64,000 nucleotides of DNA from Lentzea cavernae. Its GTDB lineage: Bacteria; Actinomycetota; Actinomycetes; Mycobacteriales; Pseudonocardiaceae. Shown in pieces: positions 7,603 to 16,073 of the stretch (within the stretch, counting starts at the first letter, position 1; each line of letters opens with the position of its first letter). Under the pieces are notes generated by a model. The model saw only the letters and a list, made by a program, of their open reading frames with translations. It was not told the origin of the DNA and ran no database searches. A program made the position numbers and the translations under genes. Location: contig NZ_BNAR01000001.1 of assembly GCF_014653695.1 (NCBI RefSeq), positions 248,001-312,000 of the forward strand, in the 5' to 3' direction.

Positions 7603-8763
7603 ATGCGCATCGGTTTCACGCCCGAACAGGAGCAGTTGCGCCAGGAGTTGCGGGCGTACTTCGCCGCGCTCATGACGCCCGAACGCAAGGCAGGGCTCGC
7701 CGGCGGCAGCGACTACGGCGACGTCGAGGTCTACAAGGACACCGTCCGCCAGATGGGGCTCGACGGGTGGCTGACCATCGGCTGGCCGCAGGAGTACGGC
7801 GGTCGCGACCGCCCGATGCTCGAGCAGCTGATCTTCCTGGACGAGGCGTCCGCGGCCGGCGCACCGGTGCCGTTCCTGACGCTGAACTCCATCGGCCCGA
7901 CGATCATGTCGCTGGGAACGCCCGAGCAGAAGGCCTTCTACCTGCCGAAGATCGCGTCCGGCGAGCTCCACTTCGCCATCGGCTACTCCGAACCGGAGGC
8001 GGGCACCGACCTCGCCGGCCTGCGCACGCGGGCGGTGCGCGAGGGCGACGAGTACGTGATCAACGGCCAGAAGATGTGGACGAGCCTCATCCAGTACGCG
8101 GACTACGTCTGGCTGGCCTGCCGCACCGACCAGGAGTCGCAGCGGCACAGGGGTTTGAGCATCATCATGGTGCCGACCACGGCCCCCGGCTTCTCGTGGA
8201 CGCCGGTGCCGACCATGTCCGGCCCCACGACCAGCGCCACCTTCTACGACAACGTGCGGGTGCCCGCGTCGAACCTCATCGGCGAGGAGCACAAGGGCTG
8301 GAAGCTCATCACCAACCAGCTCAACCACGAACGCGTCGCCCTGTGCTCGGCCGCGCCGCTGCAGACCGCGTTGCGCGAGGTTCGTCAATGGGCGGACGAA
8401 ACCGGTGCCGCGGAACAGGAGTGGGTCCGCTTGCACCTCGCCCGCGTGCACGCCAAGACCGAGTTCCTCAAGCTGATCAACTGGCGGATCGCGTCCGGCT
8501 CCGACGAGGCGCCGTCACCGGCGGAGGCCTCCGCCACCAAGGTGTTCGGCACCGAGTTCGCGACCGAGGGCTACCGGCTGCTGATGGAGGTGCTGGGCGC
8601 CAACGGGATCGTGCGCGCCGGCTCGCCCGGAGCGCTGCTGCACGGCCGGGTGGAGCGCATGCACCGGTCGTCGCTGATCCTGACGTTCGGCGGCGGCACG
8701 AACGAGATCCAGCGGGACATCATCGCGCGCGTGGGCCTCGGTTTGCCCGCTGTGCCCCGGTAA
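7603..8763 (+). CDS. fadE26: Steroid acyl-CoA dehydrogenase subunit FadE26 (ChsE4)
   Basis: 386 residues from the ATG at 7603; longer reading upstream runs through the KstR box and is rejected. ACAD fold with FAD segment FAIGYSEPEAGTDLA near residues 126-140 and the C-terminal GGTNEIQRDIIA. ChsE4-ChsE5 is known as an alpha2-beta2 heteromer that dehydrogenates the C26 steroid acyl-CoA in the first side-chain beta-oxidation round. The order fdxD-fadE26-fadE27 is the same as in M. tuberculosis. A KstR box is immediately upstream. Confidence 0.92.
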   Translation: MRIGFTPEQEQLRQELRAYFAALMTPERKAGLAGGSDYGDVEVYKDTVRQMGLDGWLTIGWPQEYGGRDRPMLEQLIFLDEASAAGAPVPFLTLNSIGPTIMSLGTPEQKAFYLPKIASGELHFAIGYSEPEAGTDLAGLRTRAVREGDEYVINGQKMWTSLIQYADYVWLACRTDQESQRHRGLSIIMVPTTAPGFSWTPVPTMSGPTTSATFYDNVRVPASNLIGEEHKGWKLITNQLNHERVALCSAAPLQTALREVRQWADETGAAEQEWVRLHLARVHAKTEFLKLINWRIASGSDEAPSPAEASATKVFGTEFATEGYRLLMEVLGANGIVRAGSPGALLHGRVERMHRSSLILTFGGGTNEIQRDIIARVGLGLPAVPR

Positions 8764-8773
8764 AGGAGACTTC

Positions 8774-9685
8774 GTGGACTTCACGCAGACCGAGGAGCAG
8801 CGCGAACTGGCCGCGCTGACCCGCAAGATCCTCGACTCGTCCGACTCCCCGTGGCTCGACCTGGTCAAGTCCGGCGTCGTGCCGGAACAGCCCGACGAGT
8901 TCGGCGTCCTGGAACAGTGCTCGGTCCTGGTCGAGCTCGGCCGCGCGGTCTCCGACGTCCCCTACCTGCCCACGACGGTGGCGGCGTCGGCGCTCGCGCA
9001 GTTCGGCACGCCCGAGCAACGTTCGCGCTGGCTGACGCCGGGAACCGTGCTGTCGGTCGCGCTCTCCGAGGCCGGCGGCGTGAAGACGACGGTGCCGTTC
9101 ACCAGCACCGCTGCGGCCTTCCTGGTGGCCGACGGCGACCAGGTGTTCCTCGTCGAGGCGGACCAGCTGGAGATCGCACCCCAGGAACTGGTCGACGGCT
9201 CGGATGCCGGGTCCTTCGAGTTCTCCGGGGGCGAGGTCGTTCCCGGCCTCTCCCCCGACTGGCTGATCACGCGGTACACGCTGGGGGTGTGCGCTCTGCA
9301 GCTCGGCGTGACCGAACGGGCGCTGGAGCTGACGGCCGAGTACGCGCGGACCCGCGTGCAGTTCGACCGGCCGATCGGCAGCTTCCAGGCCGTGGCGCAA
9401 CGTCTCGCTGATGCGTACATCGACGTGGCGGCCATCCGCCTGACGCTCTGGCAGGCCGCCTGGAGGCTCTCCGAGGGCCTGGACGCGGCCGAGGAGGTGG
9501 CGACCGCCAAGTTCTGGGCCGCCGACGCAGGGCACCGCGTGGCGCACACCGCCGTGCACGTCCACGGCGGCACCGGAATCGACATGAGCCACGAGGTGCA
9601 CCGCTACTTCACCGCGGCCAAGCGCAACGAGTTCGAGCTGGGCGGGGCGACCGCCCAGCTCCTGAAGCTCAGCGCAGCTTGGTGA
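8774..9685 (+). CDS. fadE27: Steroid acyl-CoA dehydrogenase subunit FadE27 (ChsE5)
   Basis: 303 residues, the short, loop-poor partner type. The recognisable ACAD part is C-terminal: ALELTAEYARTRVQFDRPIGSFQAVAQRLADAYID in segments near residues 188-222, followed by HVHGGTGIDMSHEVHRYF. It forms the second subunit with FadE26. GTG start at 8774 with AAAGGAG just upstream, ten bases after the fadE26 stop. The 3' end overlaps the convergent nitronate monooxygenase gene by 17 bases. Confidence 0.9.
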   Translation: MDFTQTEEQRELAALTRKILDSSDSPWLDLVKSGVVPEQPDEFGVLEQCSVLVELGRAVSDVPYLPTTVAASALAQFGTPEQRSRWLTPGTVLSVALSEAGGVKTTVPFTSTAAAFLVADGDQVFLVEADQLEIAPQELVDGSDAGSFEFSGGEVVPGLSPDWLITRYTLGVCALQLGVTERALELTAEYARTRVQFDRPIGSFQAVAQRLADAYIDVAAIRLTLWQAAWRLSEGLDAAEEVATAKFWAADAGHRVAHTAVHVHGGTGIDMSHEVHRYFTAAKRNEFELGGATAQLLKLSAAW

Positions 9686-10757
9686 GGCGTTCGACCGTCG
9701 CGTCGAACTCCGCGAGCAGGTCCGCCAGGACGTCCGCGACCGGGCGGACCTCGTTCATCCGCCCGACGACCTGCCCGACCGGCATCGACACCACGGACGG
9801 GTCGTCGGACCGGGCGATCCGCAGGTGCGCCTCGCTCACCAGCAGGTTCTGCAACGGCATCGGCAACGGGTCCGGCGCCTCCTCCGACGTCCACGCCTCG
9901 GTCCAGCGCGTCTTCAGCAGCCGCGCCGGTTTGCCGGTGTAGATGCGGGTGCGGACGGTGTCGCTGGAACCGGCGGCGAGCAACGCCTGCTGCGTGCTGG
10001 AGTTGCCGAGCGTGTACTCGGCGGTGGTGAGCCAGTACGAGCCCATCCACACACCGGACGCGCCGAGCGCCATCGCCGCCGCGGCCTGCCGGCCCGAGCC
10101 GATGCCGCCCGCGGCGAGCACCGGGACGTCCACCGCGTCCACGATCTCCGGCACGAGCACCATCGTCGCGACCTCACCCGTGTGGCCGCCGGCCTCGTAC
10201 CCCTGGGCCACCACGATGTCGACGCCGTTGGCCACGTGCCTGCGGGCGTGTTCCGCCTTGCCCGCCAGCGCCGCCACCGGCACGCCGGCCGCGTGCGCGC
10301 GTTCGATGACGTCCGCGGGCGGGGAGCCCAGGGCGTTCGCGATGAGCCGGATCGGGTGTTCGAGTGCCACGTCGACGTGCGAGCGCGCGACGGAGTGCAG
10401 CCAGCCGAGCACGCCCTCACCGCCCTCGCCGTCGGGCAGCGGTGGCACGCCGAGCTTCAGCAGCGTCTGAGCCACGAAGTCCTTGTGGCTCTGCGGGATG
10501 AGCCCGGCCAGGTCGATCTGCGTGCCCTCCTTCGGCACGGTGGCGGGCATGACGATGTCGACACCGTACGGTTTGCCGTCGGTGTTCTCGTCCATCCACG
10601 TCAACGCGCGGTCGAGGTCCTCGGCCTCGTTGAACCGCACGCACCCGAGGACACCGAACCCGCCTGCCCGGCTGATCGCCGCCGCCACGTGCTCGGACGG
10701 CGTGAAGCCGAAGATCGGGTGCTCGATGCCCAGCTCGTCACACAGGCTGGTGCGCAT
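9669..10757 (-). CDS. Nitronate monooxygenase (2-nitropropane dioxygenase) family FMN protein
   Basis: 362 residues. TIM-barrel FMN family features: GFTPSEHVAAAISRAGGFGVLG near residues 16-38, AQGYEAGGHTGEVATMVLVPEIVDA in segments near 184-208, VLAAGGIGSGRQAAAAMALGA near 213-233. It overlaps fadD19 by 20 bases at its start and is probably its operon partner. It is a paralogue of IpdC (31413-32462), which shows that such proteins act as steroid acyl-CoA reductases in these clusters, so the nitronate label may be misleading. Substrate unknown. Confidence 0.8.
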   Translation of the reverse strand: MRTSLCDELGIEHPIFGFTPSEHVAAAISRAGGFGVLGCVRFNEAEDLDRALTWMDENTDGKPYGVDIVMPATVPKEGTQIDLAGLIPQSHKDFVAQTLLKLGVPPLPDGEGGEGVLGWLHSVARSHVDVALEHPIRLIANALGSPPADVIERAHAAGVPVAALAGKAEHARRHVANGVDIVVAQGYEAGGHTGEVATMVLVPEIVDAVDVPVLAAGGIGSGRQAAAAMALGASGVWMGSYWLTTAEYTLGNSSTQQALLAAGSSDTVRTRIYTGKPARLLKTRWTEAWTSEEAPDPLPMPLQNLLVSEAHLRIARSDDPSVVSMPVGQVVGRMNEVRPVADVLADLLAEFDATVERLTKLR

Positions 10758-12324
10758 GGTCCTCCACGTGGCGCTTCGCCCACTGGTAGTCGGGTTTGCC
10801 GCTCGGGGTGCGGCCGATCTCGTCGACGAGCCACAGCGACCGCGGCACCTTGTAGCCCGCGAGCGTCTCGCGCACGTGGGCGTCCAGTTCGGACAGTGTC
10901 GGCGTGGTGCCGTCGCGAGGCTGGACGATCGCGCCGACGCGCTGGCCGAGCAGGTCGTCCGGCACGCCGATCACGAGGGCGTCGAACACGTCCGGGTGCG
11001 ACTTCAGCACGCCCTCGACCTCTTCGGGGAACACCTTCTCGCCGCCGGTGTTGACGCAGGTGTTGCCGCGCCCCAGCAACGTGATGTCGCCGTCCTCCTC
11101 GAAACGGGCGAAATCGCCGGGCACGGTGAACCGCCTGCCGTCGACCTCGACGAACATGCGCGCGGTCTTCTCGGGGTCCTTGTAGTAGCCGATCGGGATG
11201 TGCCCGCCGCGCGCCAGCTTGCCGATCACACCGGCCTTCGGTTCGAGCTTGTTGCCGTCGTCGTCGATGACGATGGTGTCCTCGTTGAGCTTCACCTTGG
11301 TGCCGTCGGTCTTCACGATCTCCTTGGGCACCGCGCCGATGCCGGTGGACCCGGTCTCGCTCGACCCGATCGACTCCAGCAGCGTCGTGTGCGGCAGGAG
11401 CTCCTGGTACTGCTTCTTGACGGTGTAGGAGAACAGGGCGGCGCTGCTGTTGAGGATGTACAGCGACGAGCCGTCGTACGAGCCGCGCTGGAACTCCTCG
11501 ATCAGGGGCCGGCCCATCGCGTCCCCGGTGATCACGGCGACCTGGACCTTTTCCCTTTCGATCACCTGCCAGATCTCGACGGGGTCGAACTTGGGCACCA
11601 GCACCACCGTGCTGCAGCTGAACAACGCCCCGAGCACGGCCCACTGCGCCGCGCCGTGGATCAGCGGCGGCAGGCACAGCCGGATGAGCCCGTAGTCCTT
11701 GCCGGAGTTGGCCTGGTGCCACTCGTCCGTCAGCCGCTCGCCGGTGACGAAGTCGATGCCGCCGCCGAGCGTGCGCCACACGTCCTCGTGCCGCCACATC
11801 ACGCCCTTGGGCATGCCGGTGGTGCCACCGGTGAACAGGATGTAGAGGTCGTCGGGGCTGCGCGGCGCGAAGTCGCGCTCCGCCGACTCCTCCGCCAGCG
11901 CCGTCTCGTAGTCCGCGCCCTCGAACGGTTCCTCGGACTCGTCGTCGATCACGACGGCGTGGCCGGGCACACCGACCTCCGCGACGAGCGGCGAGTACCG
12001 CCGTTCGTGTACGAGAGCGGTCAGGTCCGCTTCCCCGAAGAGGTATTGCAACTCGTTCTTGGTGTAGCGGTAGTTCACGTTGATGGCCACGGCCCGCAGC
12101 TTGTAGACCGCGAGCATGGCTTCGACCAGTTCGATCGAGTTGCGCGCGTAGAGGCCCACGTGCGAACCCTGCGTCACGCCGTTCTTTGCCAGGTGGTGAG
12201 CCAGTTTGTTGGCTCGCGCCTCAAGTTCGGCGTAGGTGACCCTCTTGGACCCGCAGACGAGCGCGGTCCGGTCGGGCACGGTGTCGGCGGCGTGTTCAAC
12301 GAGGTCTGCGACGTTGAGGGCCAT
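10738..12324 (-). CDS. fadD19: Steroid C26-acyl-CoA ligase FadD19
   Basis: 528 residues from the ATG at 12324; a longer frame to 13179 reads antisense through echA19 and is rejected. AMP-binding motif FTGGTTGMPKGVMW near residues 171-184, and conserved ligase segments IGSSETGSTG and GRGNTCVNTGGEKVFPEEVE. FadD19 is known to activate 3-oxo-cholestenoic acid and to be needed for C24-branched sterols. Divergent from echA19 with a KstR-like box between, the same arrangement as Rv3515c/Rv3516. Confidence 0.92.
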   Translation of the reverse strand: MALNVADLVEHAADTVPDRTALVCGSKRVTYAELEARANKLAHHLAKNGVTQGSHVGLYARNSIELVEAMLAVYKLRAVAINVNYRYTKNELQYLFGEADLTALVHERRYSPLVAEVGVPGHAVVIDDESEEPFEGADYETALAEESAERDFAPRSPDDLYILFTGGTTGMPKGVMWRHEDVWRTLGGGIDFVTGERLTDEWHQANSGKDYGLIRLCLPPLIHGAAQWAVLGALFSCSTVVLVPKFDPVEIWQVIEREKVQVAVITGDAMGRPLIEEFQRGSYDGSSLYILNSSAALFSYTVKKQYQELLPHTTLLESIGSSETGSTGIGAVPKEIVKTDGTKVKLNEDTIVIDDDGNKLEPKAGVIGKLARGGHIPIGYYKDPEKTARMFVEVDGRRFTVPGDFARFEEDGDITLLGRGNTCVNTGGEKVFPEEVEGVLKSHPDVFDALVIGVPDDLLGQRVGAIVQPRDGTTPTLSELDAHVRETLAGYKVPRSLWLVDEIGRTPSGKPDYQWAKRHVEDHAHQPV

Positions 12325-12334
12325 GGTGGCAAAG

Positions 12335-12348
12335 TAGAACGTGTTACT
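12335..12348. promoter_or_regulatory. KstR-type box between fadD19 and echA19
   Basis: TAGAACGTGTTACT keeps the left half and the AACnnGTT core of the KstR consensus, but the right arm is imperfect. It is 10 bases from the fadD19 start and 49 bases from the echA19 start. Confidence 0.7.
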
Positions 12349-12397
12349 GTTCGGGACAATCCCCCGTGCGGTCAGACTCGATCCAGGAGGCGCGCGA

Positions 12398-13189
12398 ATG
12401 ACGACCACGACAGAACCACACGCGTTGGTGGACTTGGTGGACAACGTCCTGGTCGTCACGATGAACCGCCCGGAGGTCCGCAACGCCTTGTCGGGCCCCA
12501 TGTTGGCCATCATGCGCGAAGCCTGGGACCGGGTGGACTCCGATCCGGACGTCCGGGTCTGCATCCTCACCGGCGCCGGCGGCTCGTTCTGCGCGGGCGC
12601 GGACCTCAAGGCCATGACCACCAACCACCCCAGCGAGAACGCCGGCAAGTTCGACTTCTCCGTCATCGAGCCACTGCTCAAAGGACGTCGATTGACGAAA
12701 CCGCTCATCGCGGCGGTGGAAGGCCCCGCGGTCGCCGGTGGCACGGAGATCCTGCAGGCGACGGACATCCGCGTGGCCGGCGAGAGCGCGCGGTTCGGCG
12801 TGTCCGAGGCGCGCTGGGGCCTGTTCCCGTTGGGCGGCTCGGCCGTGCGGTTGCCGCGCCAGATCCCGTACACGGTCGCGGCCGACCTCCTGTTGACCGG
12901 GCGCCACATCAGGGCGGCGGAGGCCAAGGAGATCGGGCTGATCGGGCACGTGGTGCCGGACGGCCAGGCGCTGGACAAGGCCCTCGAACTCGCCGCGCTG
13001 ATCACGGCCAACGGACCTGTCGCGGTGCGGAAGATCCTGCAGACCATGCGGGAGACCGAGGCGATGCACGAGAACGACGGGTTCAAAGTGGACGCACGGC
13101 TCGGCATGGAGGTGTTCTCCAGCGAGGACGCCAAGGAGGGGCCGCAGGCGTTCGCGGAGAAGCGCAAGCCGGAGTTCAAGGGTCGTTAG
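12398..13189 (+). CDS. echA19: Enoyl-CoA hydratase EchA19
   Basis: 263 residues from the ATG at 12398, eight bases after an AGGAGG site; the GTG at 12341 falls inside the operator and is rejected. Crotonase fold with oxyanion segments FCAGADLK (64-71) and [11 protein letters not shown] (109-119). Both catalytic glutamates are present, E117 and E137, at the 20-residue spacing of rat enoyl-CoA hydratase. EchA19 hydrates a side-chain enoyl-CoA of cholesterol. Divergent partner fadD19; the HAD gene follows by nine bases. Confidence 0.9.
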   Translation: MTTTTEPHALVDLVDNVLVVTMNRPEVRNALSGPMLAIMREAWDRVDSDPDVRVCILTGAGGSFCAGADLKAMTTNHPSENAGKFDFSVIEPLLKGRRLTKPLIAAVEGPAVAGGTEILQATDIRVAGESARFGVSEARWGLFPLGGSAVRLPRQIPYTVAADLLLTGRHIRAAEAKEIGLIGHVVPDGQALDKALELAALITANGPVAVRKILQTMRETEAMHENDGFKVDARLGMEVFSSEDAKEGPQAFAEKRKPEFKGR

Positions 13190-13198
13190 CATCGCCGT

Positions 13199-13921
13199 GT
13201 GACCCCTGTTGTGATCATCGACCTCGACGACTGCCTGATCCCGGACGGCACCGCGGCGCGCGCCGCCATCGCGGCGGTGCTCGACGAGTTCTCGATCACC
13301 GCGGACGAGCAGGCGGTCGACACGGTGCTGGCCGCCGCCCGCCGGGAGTGGCGCGACAACCGCCGCGTGACGCACCGCGAGGTGGAGCGGGTCGCGTCCT
13401 GGGAAGCGCTCTGGGCGGACTTCCACGACCTGCCGATGCCGCAGGAGGTGGTGCAGGCGCTGGTCGGCAACGACGTGCGGGCGTGGCGGCTCGCCCTCGA
13501 CGACCTGGGCAGCACCGCCGACGCCACCACAGCCGCTCAGGCCTTCCGCAGACTGCGCAGCGCCCTGGTGATCCCGTTCCCCGGCGTGGAGTCCGCGTTG
13601 GACTCGCTGGGCGAACGCCACGAGCTGTGGCTGGCGACGGACGGCTGCCGGTCTCTGCAACGCACGAAGCTGCTGCTGTCCGGCCTCGCCGACCGGTTCC
13701 AGCGCGTGTTCGTCTCGGGCGAGGTCGGCCATCCCAAGGGCACGGCGGGGTTCACGGACGCCGTCAGGACCGCGCTGGCGGACGACAGGACCGTGTGCTT
13801 CGTCGTGGGCGACAGCGTCACCACCGATCTCCTGCTCGCGGAGACCGGTGGCTGGCCGTTCGTGCGCATCACCGGCGAGGTGAAGTTCGCCGGCGCTGCG
13901 GCGTTCTGCCGCTGCCTCTAA
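13199..13921 (+). CDS. HAD-superfamily hydrolase
   Basis: 240 residues. HAD motif I is IIDLDDCLIPDG at about residues 5-16 with the nucleophile Asp and the +2 Asp; motif II lies in LWLATDGCR near 142-150; the conserved lysine is in GEVGHPKGTAGF; motif IV acidic residues are in CFVVGDSVTTDLL near 200-212. A phosphatase or dehalogenase-like activity on a small molecule is expected. GTG start nine bases after echA19, without a clear ribosome site. The 3' end overlaps the convergent KstD gene by four bases. No steroid function is known. Confidence 0.75.
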   Translation: MTPVVIIDLDDCLIPDGTAARAAIAAVLDEFSITADEQAVDTVLAAARREWRDNRRVTHREVERVASWEALWADFHDLPMPQEVVQALVGNDVRAWRLALDDLGSTADATTAAQAFRRLRSALVIPFPGVESALDSLGERHELWLATDGCRSLQRTKLLLSGLADRFQRVFVSGEVGHPKGTAGFTDAVRTALADDRTVCFVVGDSVTTDLLLAETGGWPFVRITGEVKFAGAAAFCRCL

Positions 13922-15624
13922 ACGTTGTTGGCCGCGATGTACCCGAACGTCATGGCGGGCCCGATCGTCGACCCCGCCCCGGCGTAGCTGCGCCCCATGA
14001 CGGCCGAGCTCACGTTGCCCGCCGCGTACAGGCCGGGGATCACCGAGCCGTCCGGCCGCAGCACGCGGGCACGGGCGTCGGTGACCAGTCCGCCCTTGGT
14101 GCCGAGGTCGCCGGGCACGATCTTGAAGGCGTAGAACGGCGGTGCCCACAGCGGTGCGAGGCACGAGTTCGGGAAGACCGCCGGGTCGGTGTAGTAGTGG
14201 TCGTAGGCGCTGTCGCCGCGCTGGAAGTCGGGATCGCGGCCGGTCATGGCCTGGCCGTTGAACCGGCTGACGGTCGACCTCAGGTTCGCTCCCGGCACTC
14301 CGATCGCCGAAGCCAGGCCGTCGAGCGACCAGTTCTTCACCACCGCACCGGACTGGTACCAGCCGTCGGGCAGCGGCAGGGTCGGCGCCACGTCGGCGAA
14401 GAGGTACCTGTTGCGGTAGTTCTGGTCCACGACGAGCCACGCCGGGATGCACGGGTCGGTGGGGTTCTTGTCGTACATGACGTGCACGACGTCACTGTAG
14501 GGCGCGGCCTCGTTGACGAACCGCCGGCCGGCCGCGTTGATCATCAGACCGCCGGGCAGCGTGCGTTCGGCGAGGCAGAAGTAGGGCGAGCCGGGGGTCG
14601 GGATGGCCGGGCCCCACCAGGCGTCGTCCATCAGGTCGAGCGCCGCGCCCGCCCGGATGCCCGCGCGGTGGCCGTCACCGGTGTTCTCCTTCGCGCCGAC
14701 CGTCCACTGAGTACCGATCGGCTGACGCTGGTACTGGGCGCGCATGGCCGCGTTGTGTTCGAAGCCGCCGGAACCCATGATCACGCCACGACGTGCGCGC
14801 ACGACACCTCGTGACGTCACCACGCCCCTGACGGCGCCGTTCTCCACCACCAGGTCCTGCAGGCCGGTGTTCAACCAGACCGGGACGTTCGCCTGCATCA
14901 GGCCCGCACGCAGACCACCGGCCAGCGCCTGGCCCATCGTCAACGGCTTCTGGCCCGCGAGAGCAGCGGCGGTGCCTCGTGCCAGTGCGGCGGCCGCGGT
15001 CGCGGCACCCTTCGCGTTGACCAGGGCTAGTGCGAGCCACTTGTAGTCGGCGCCGTAGATGACCATGCCGGCCGGCGTGGCGAGGTAGGGCGCGTTCAGG
15101 TTCGCGAGTTCGGCGCCGAGGATCCGGCCGTCGATCATCTCCGGCTCGATCGAACGGCCCTTCGCGATGCCGCCGGGGTACTCCGGGTAGTAGTCGCTGT
15201 AGCCGTCCATGTGCCGGAAGCGCAGCGGGCTGTTCCGCATGACGAACGAGATCATCTGCGGCCCGTGCGTCAGGTAGGCCTGCTGCCGCACCAGGGGGAT
15301 GTTGCCGACCACCGCCGCCAGGTACTGCGCGGCCTTCGCGGGCGTGTCCGGGATGCCCGCGGCCAGGATCACCTCGTTGTTGGGGATCCAGATGCCGGCG
15401 CCCGAGCGCGCGGCCGAGCCCCCGTACGTCGGCGCCTTCTCCACGACCACGCAGCTCAGGCCGCGTTTGGCGGCGGCCAGCGCGGCCGTCATGCCGGCCG
15501 CGCCCGCACCGACCACGACGACGTCGAACTCGCCGAGGTCGGCGGAGGCGGTGGAGGGTCTGACCAGACCGGAAGCCAGCGCGAGGCCGGCTCCGGCGAT
15601 CACCTGACGGCGGTTCAGGTTCAT
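13918..15624 (-). CDS. 3-ketosteroid delta1-dehydrogenase family flavoprotein with a Tat signal
   Basis: 568 residues from the ATG at 15624. The N-terminus NLNRRQVIAGAGLALASGL is a twin-arginine type signal, followed by the FAD fold VVVVGAGAAGMTAALAAAKRG near residues 35-55. KstD catalytic regions are all recognisable: YSDYYPE, NEAAPYSDV, PGDLGTKGGL and SYAGAGSTIGPAMTF. It would insert the C1-C2 double bond in ring A, but outside or at the membrane face if the signal is used. Its start overlaps the PPOX gene by four bases in the fadD17 operon. The steroid specificity compared with the cytosolic KstD at 51002 is unknown. Confidence 0.85.
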   Translation of the reverse strand: MNLNRRQVIAGAGLALASGLVRPSTASADLGEFDVVVVGAGAAGMTAALAAAKRGLSCVVVEKAPTYGGSAARSGAGIWIPNNEVILAAGIPDTPAKAAQYLAAVVGNIPLVRQQAYLTHGPQMISFVMRNSPLRFRHMDGYSDYYPEYPGGIAKGRSIEPEMIDGRILGAELANLNAPYLATPAGMVIYGADYKWLALALVNAKGAATAAAALARGTAAALAGQKPLTMGQALAGGLRAGLMQANVPVWLNTGLQDLVVENGAVRGVVTSRGVVRARRGVIMGSGGFEHNAAMRAQYQRQPIGTQWTVGAKENTGDGHRAGIRAGAALDLMDDAWWGPAIPTPGSPYFCLAERTLPGGLMINAAGRRFVNEAAPYSDVVHVMYDKNPTDPCIPAWLVVDQNYRNRYLFADVAPTLPLPDGWYQSGAVVKNWSLDGLASAIGVPGANLRSTVSRFNGQAMTGRDPDFQRGDSAYDHYYTDPAVFPNSCLAPLWAPPFYAFKIVPGDLGTKGGLVTDARARVLRPDGSVIPGLYAAGNVSSAVMGRSYAGAGSTIGPAMTFGYIAANNV

Positions 15625-16073
15625 GGGGTCGCTCCAGACATCGTCTTGCGGTGGTCCCAGCTGGCGGTCTTCGTCGGGCGGAAGACCACGGCGACGCGCC
15701 TCGACATCGCCTTGCGCAGGGCATCGCGGGCTTGCGGGTCGTCGCCGACCTCGCCGAAGTTGCGCGCCACGACGGCGTCCACGACCGGACCGAGGTCCGT
15801 GAACTCGGTGACGCCCTCCATGTGCACGCCGCGCAGCTGGTCGTAGCTCTCCCCCGCCTCCGCCAGCACGCTGCAGCGCGGGTCCCGTCGCAGGTTCACG
15901 ATCTTCTGCGACTTGCGGTCGGTGCAGAACACCAGCTCGCCGTCCACCCACGCGAACCACATCGGCGCGAGGTGCGGCAATCCGTTGCGGCCGATGGTCG
16001 CCACGATCAACGTCTTCTGGCCCTGCAGAAACGCTTCTACTTCGGCCGACGTCATCTTGATCGCGTCACGCAC
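15621..16073 (-). CDS. PPOX-class (pyridoxamine 5'-phosphate oxidase-like) flavin/F420 protein
   Basis: 150 residues from the GTG at 16073, which overlaps the fadD17 stop by eight bases; the ATG at 16055 is the alternative start. The split-barrel pattern is clear: TLIVATIGRNGLPHLAPMWFA, ELVFCTDRKSQKIVNLRRDPR and VFRPTKTASWDHRK at the end. Relatives bind FMN or F420 and reduce small substrates. Translational coupling on both sides (fadD17 and the Tat-signal KstD) puts it in the KstR-box operon. Its substrate and any electron-transfer role towards the dehydrogenase are unknown. Confidence 0.75.
   Translation of the reverse strand: MRDAIKMTSAEVEAFLQGQKTLIVATIGRNGLPHLAPMWFAWVDGELVFCTDRKSQKIVNLRRDPRCSVLAEAGESYDQLRGVHMEGVTEFTDLGPVVDAVVARNFGEVGDDPQARDALRKAMSRRVAVVFRPTKTASWDHRKTMSGATP

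Noticed and set aside
10483-14814. Very long plus-strand frame (1443 codons) over fadD19, echA19 and HAD
   Set aside because: It is antisense or out of frame to well-conserved enzymes and gives Arg/His/Asp-rich sequence typical of shadow frames in high-GC DNA.
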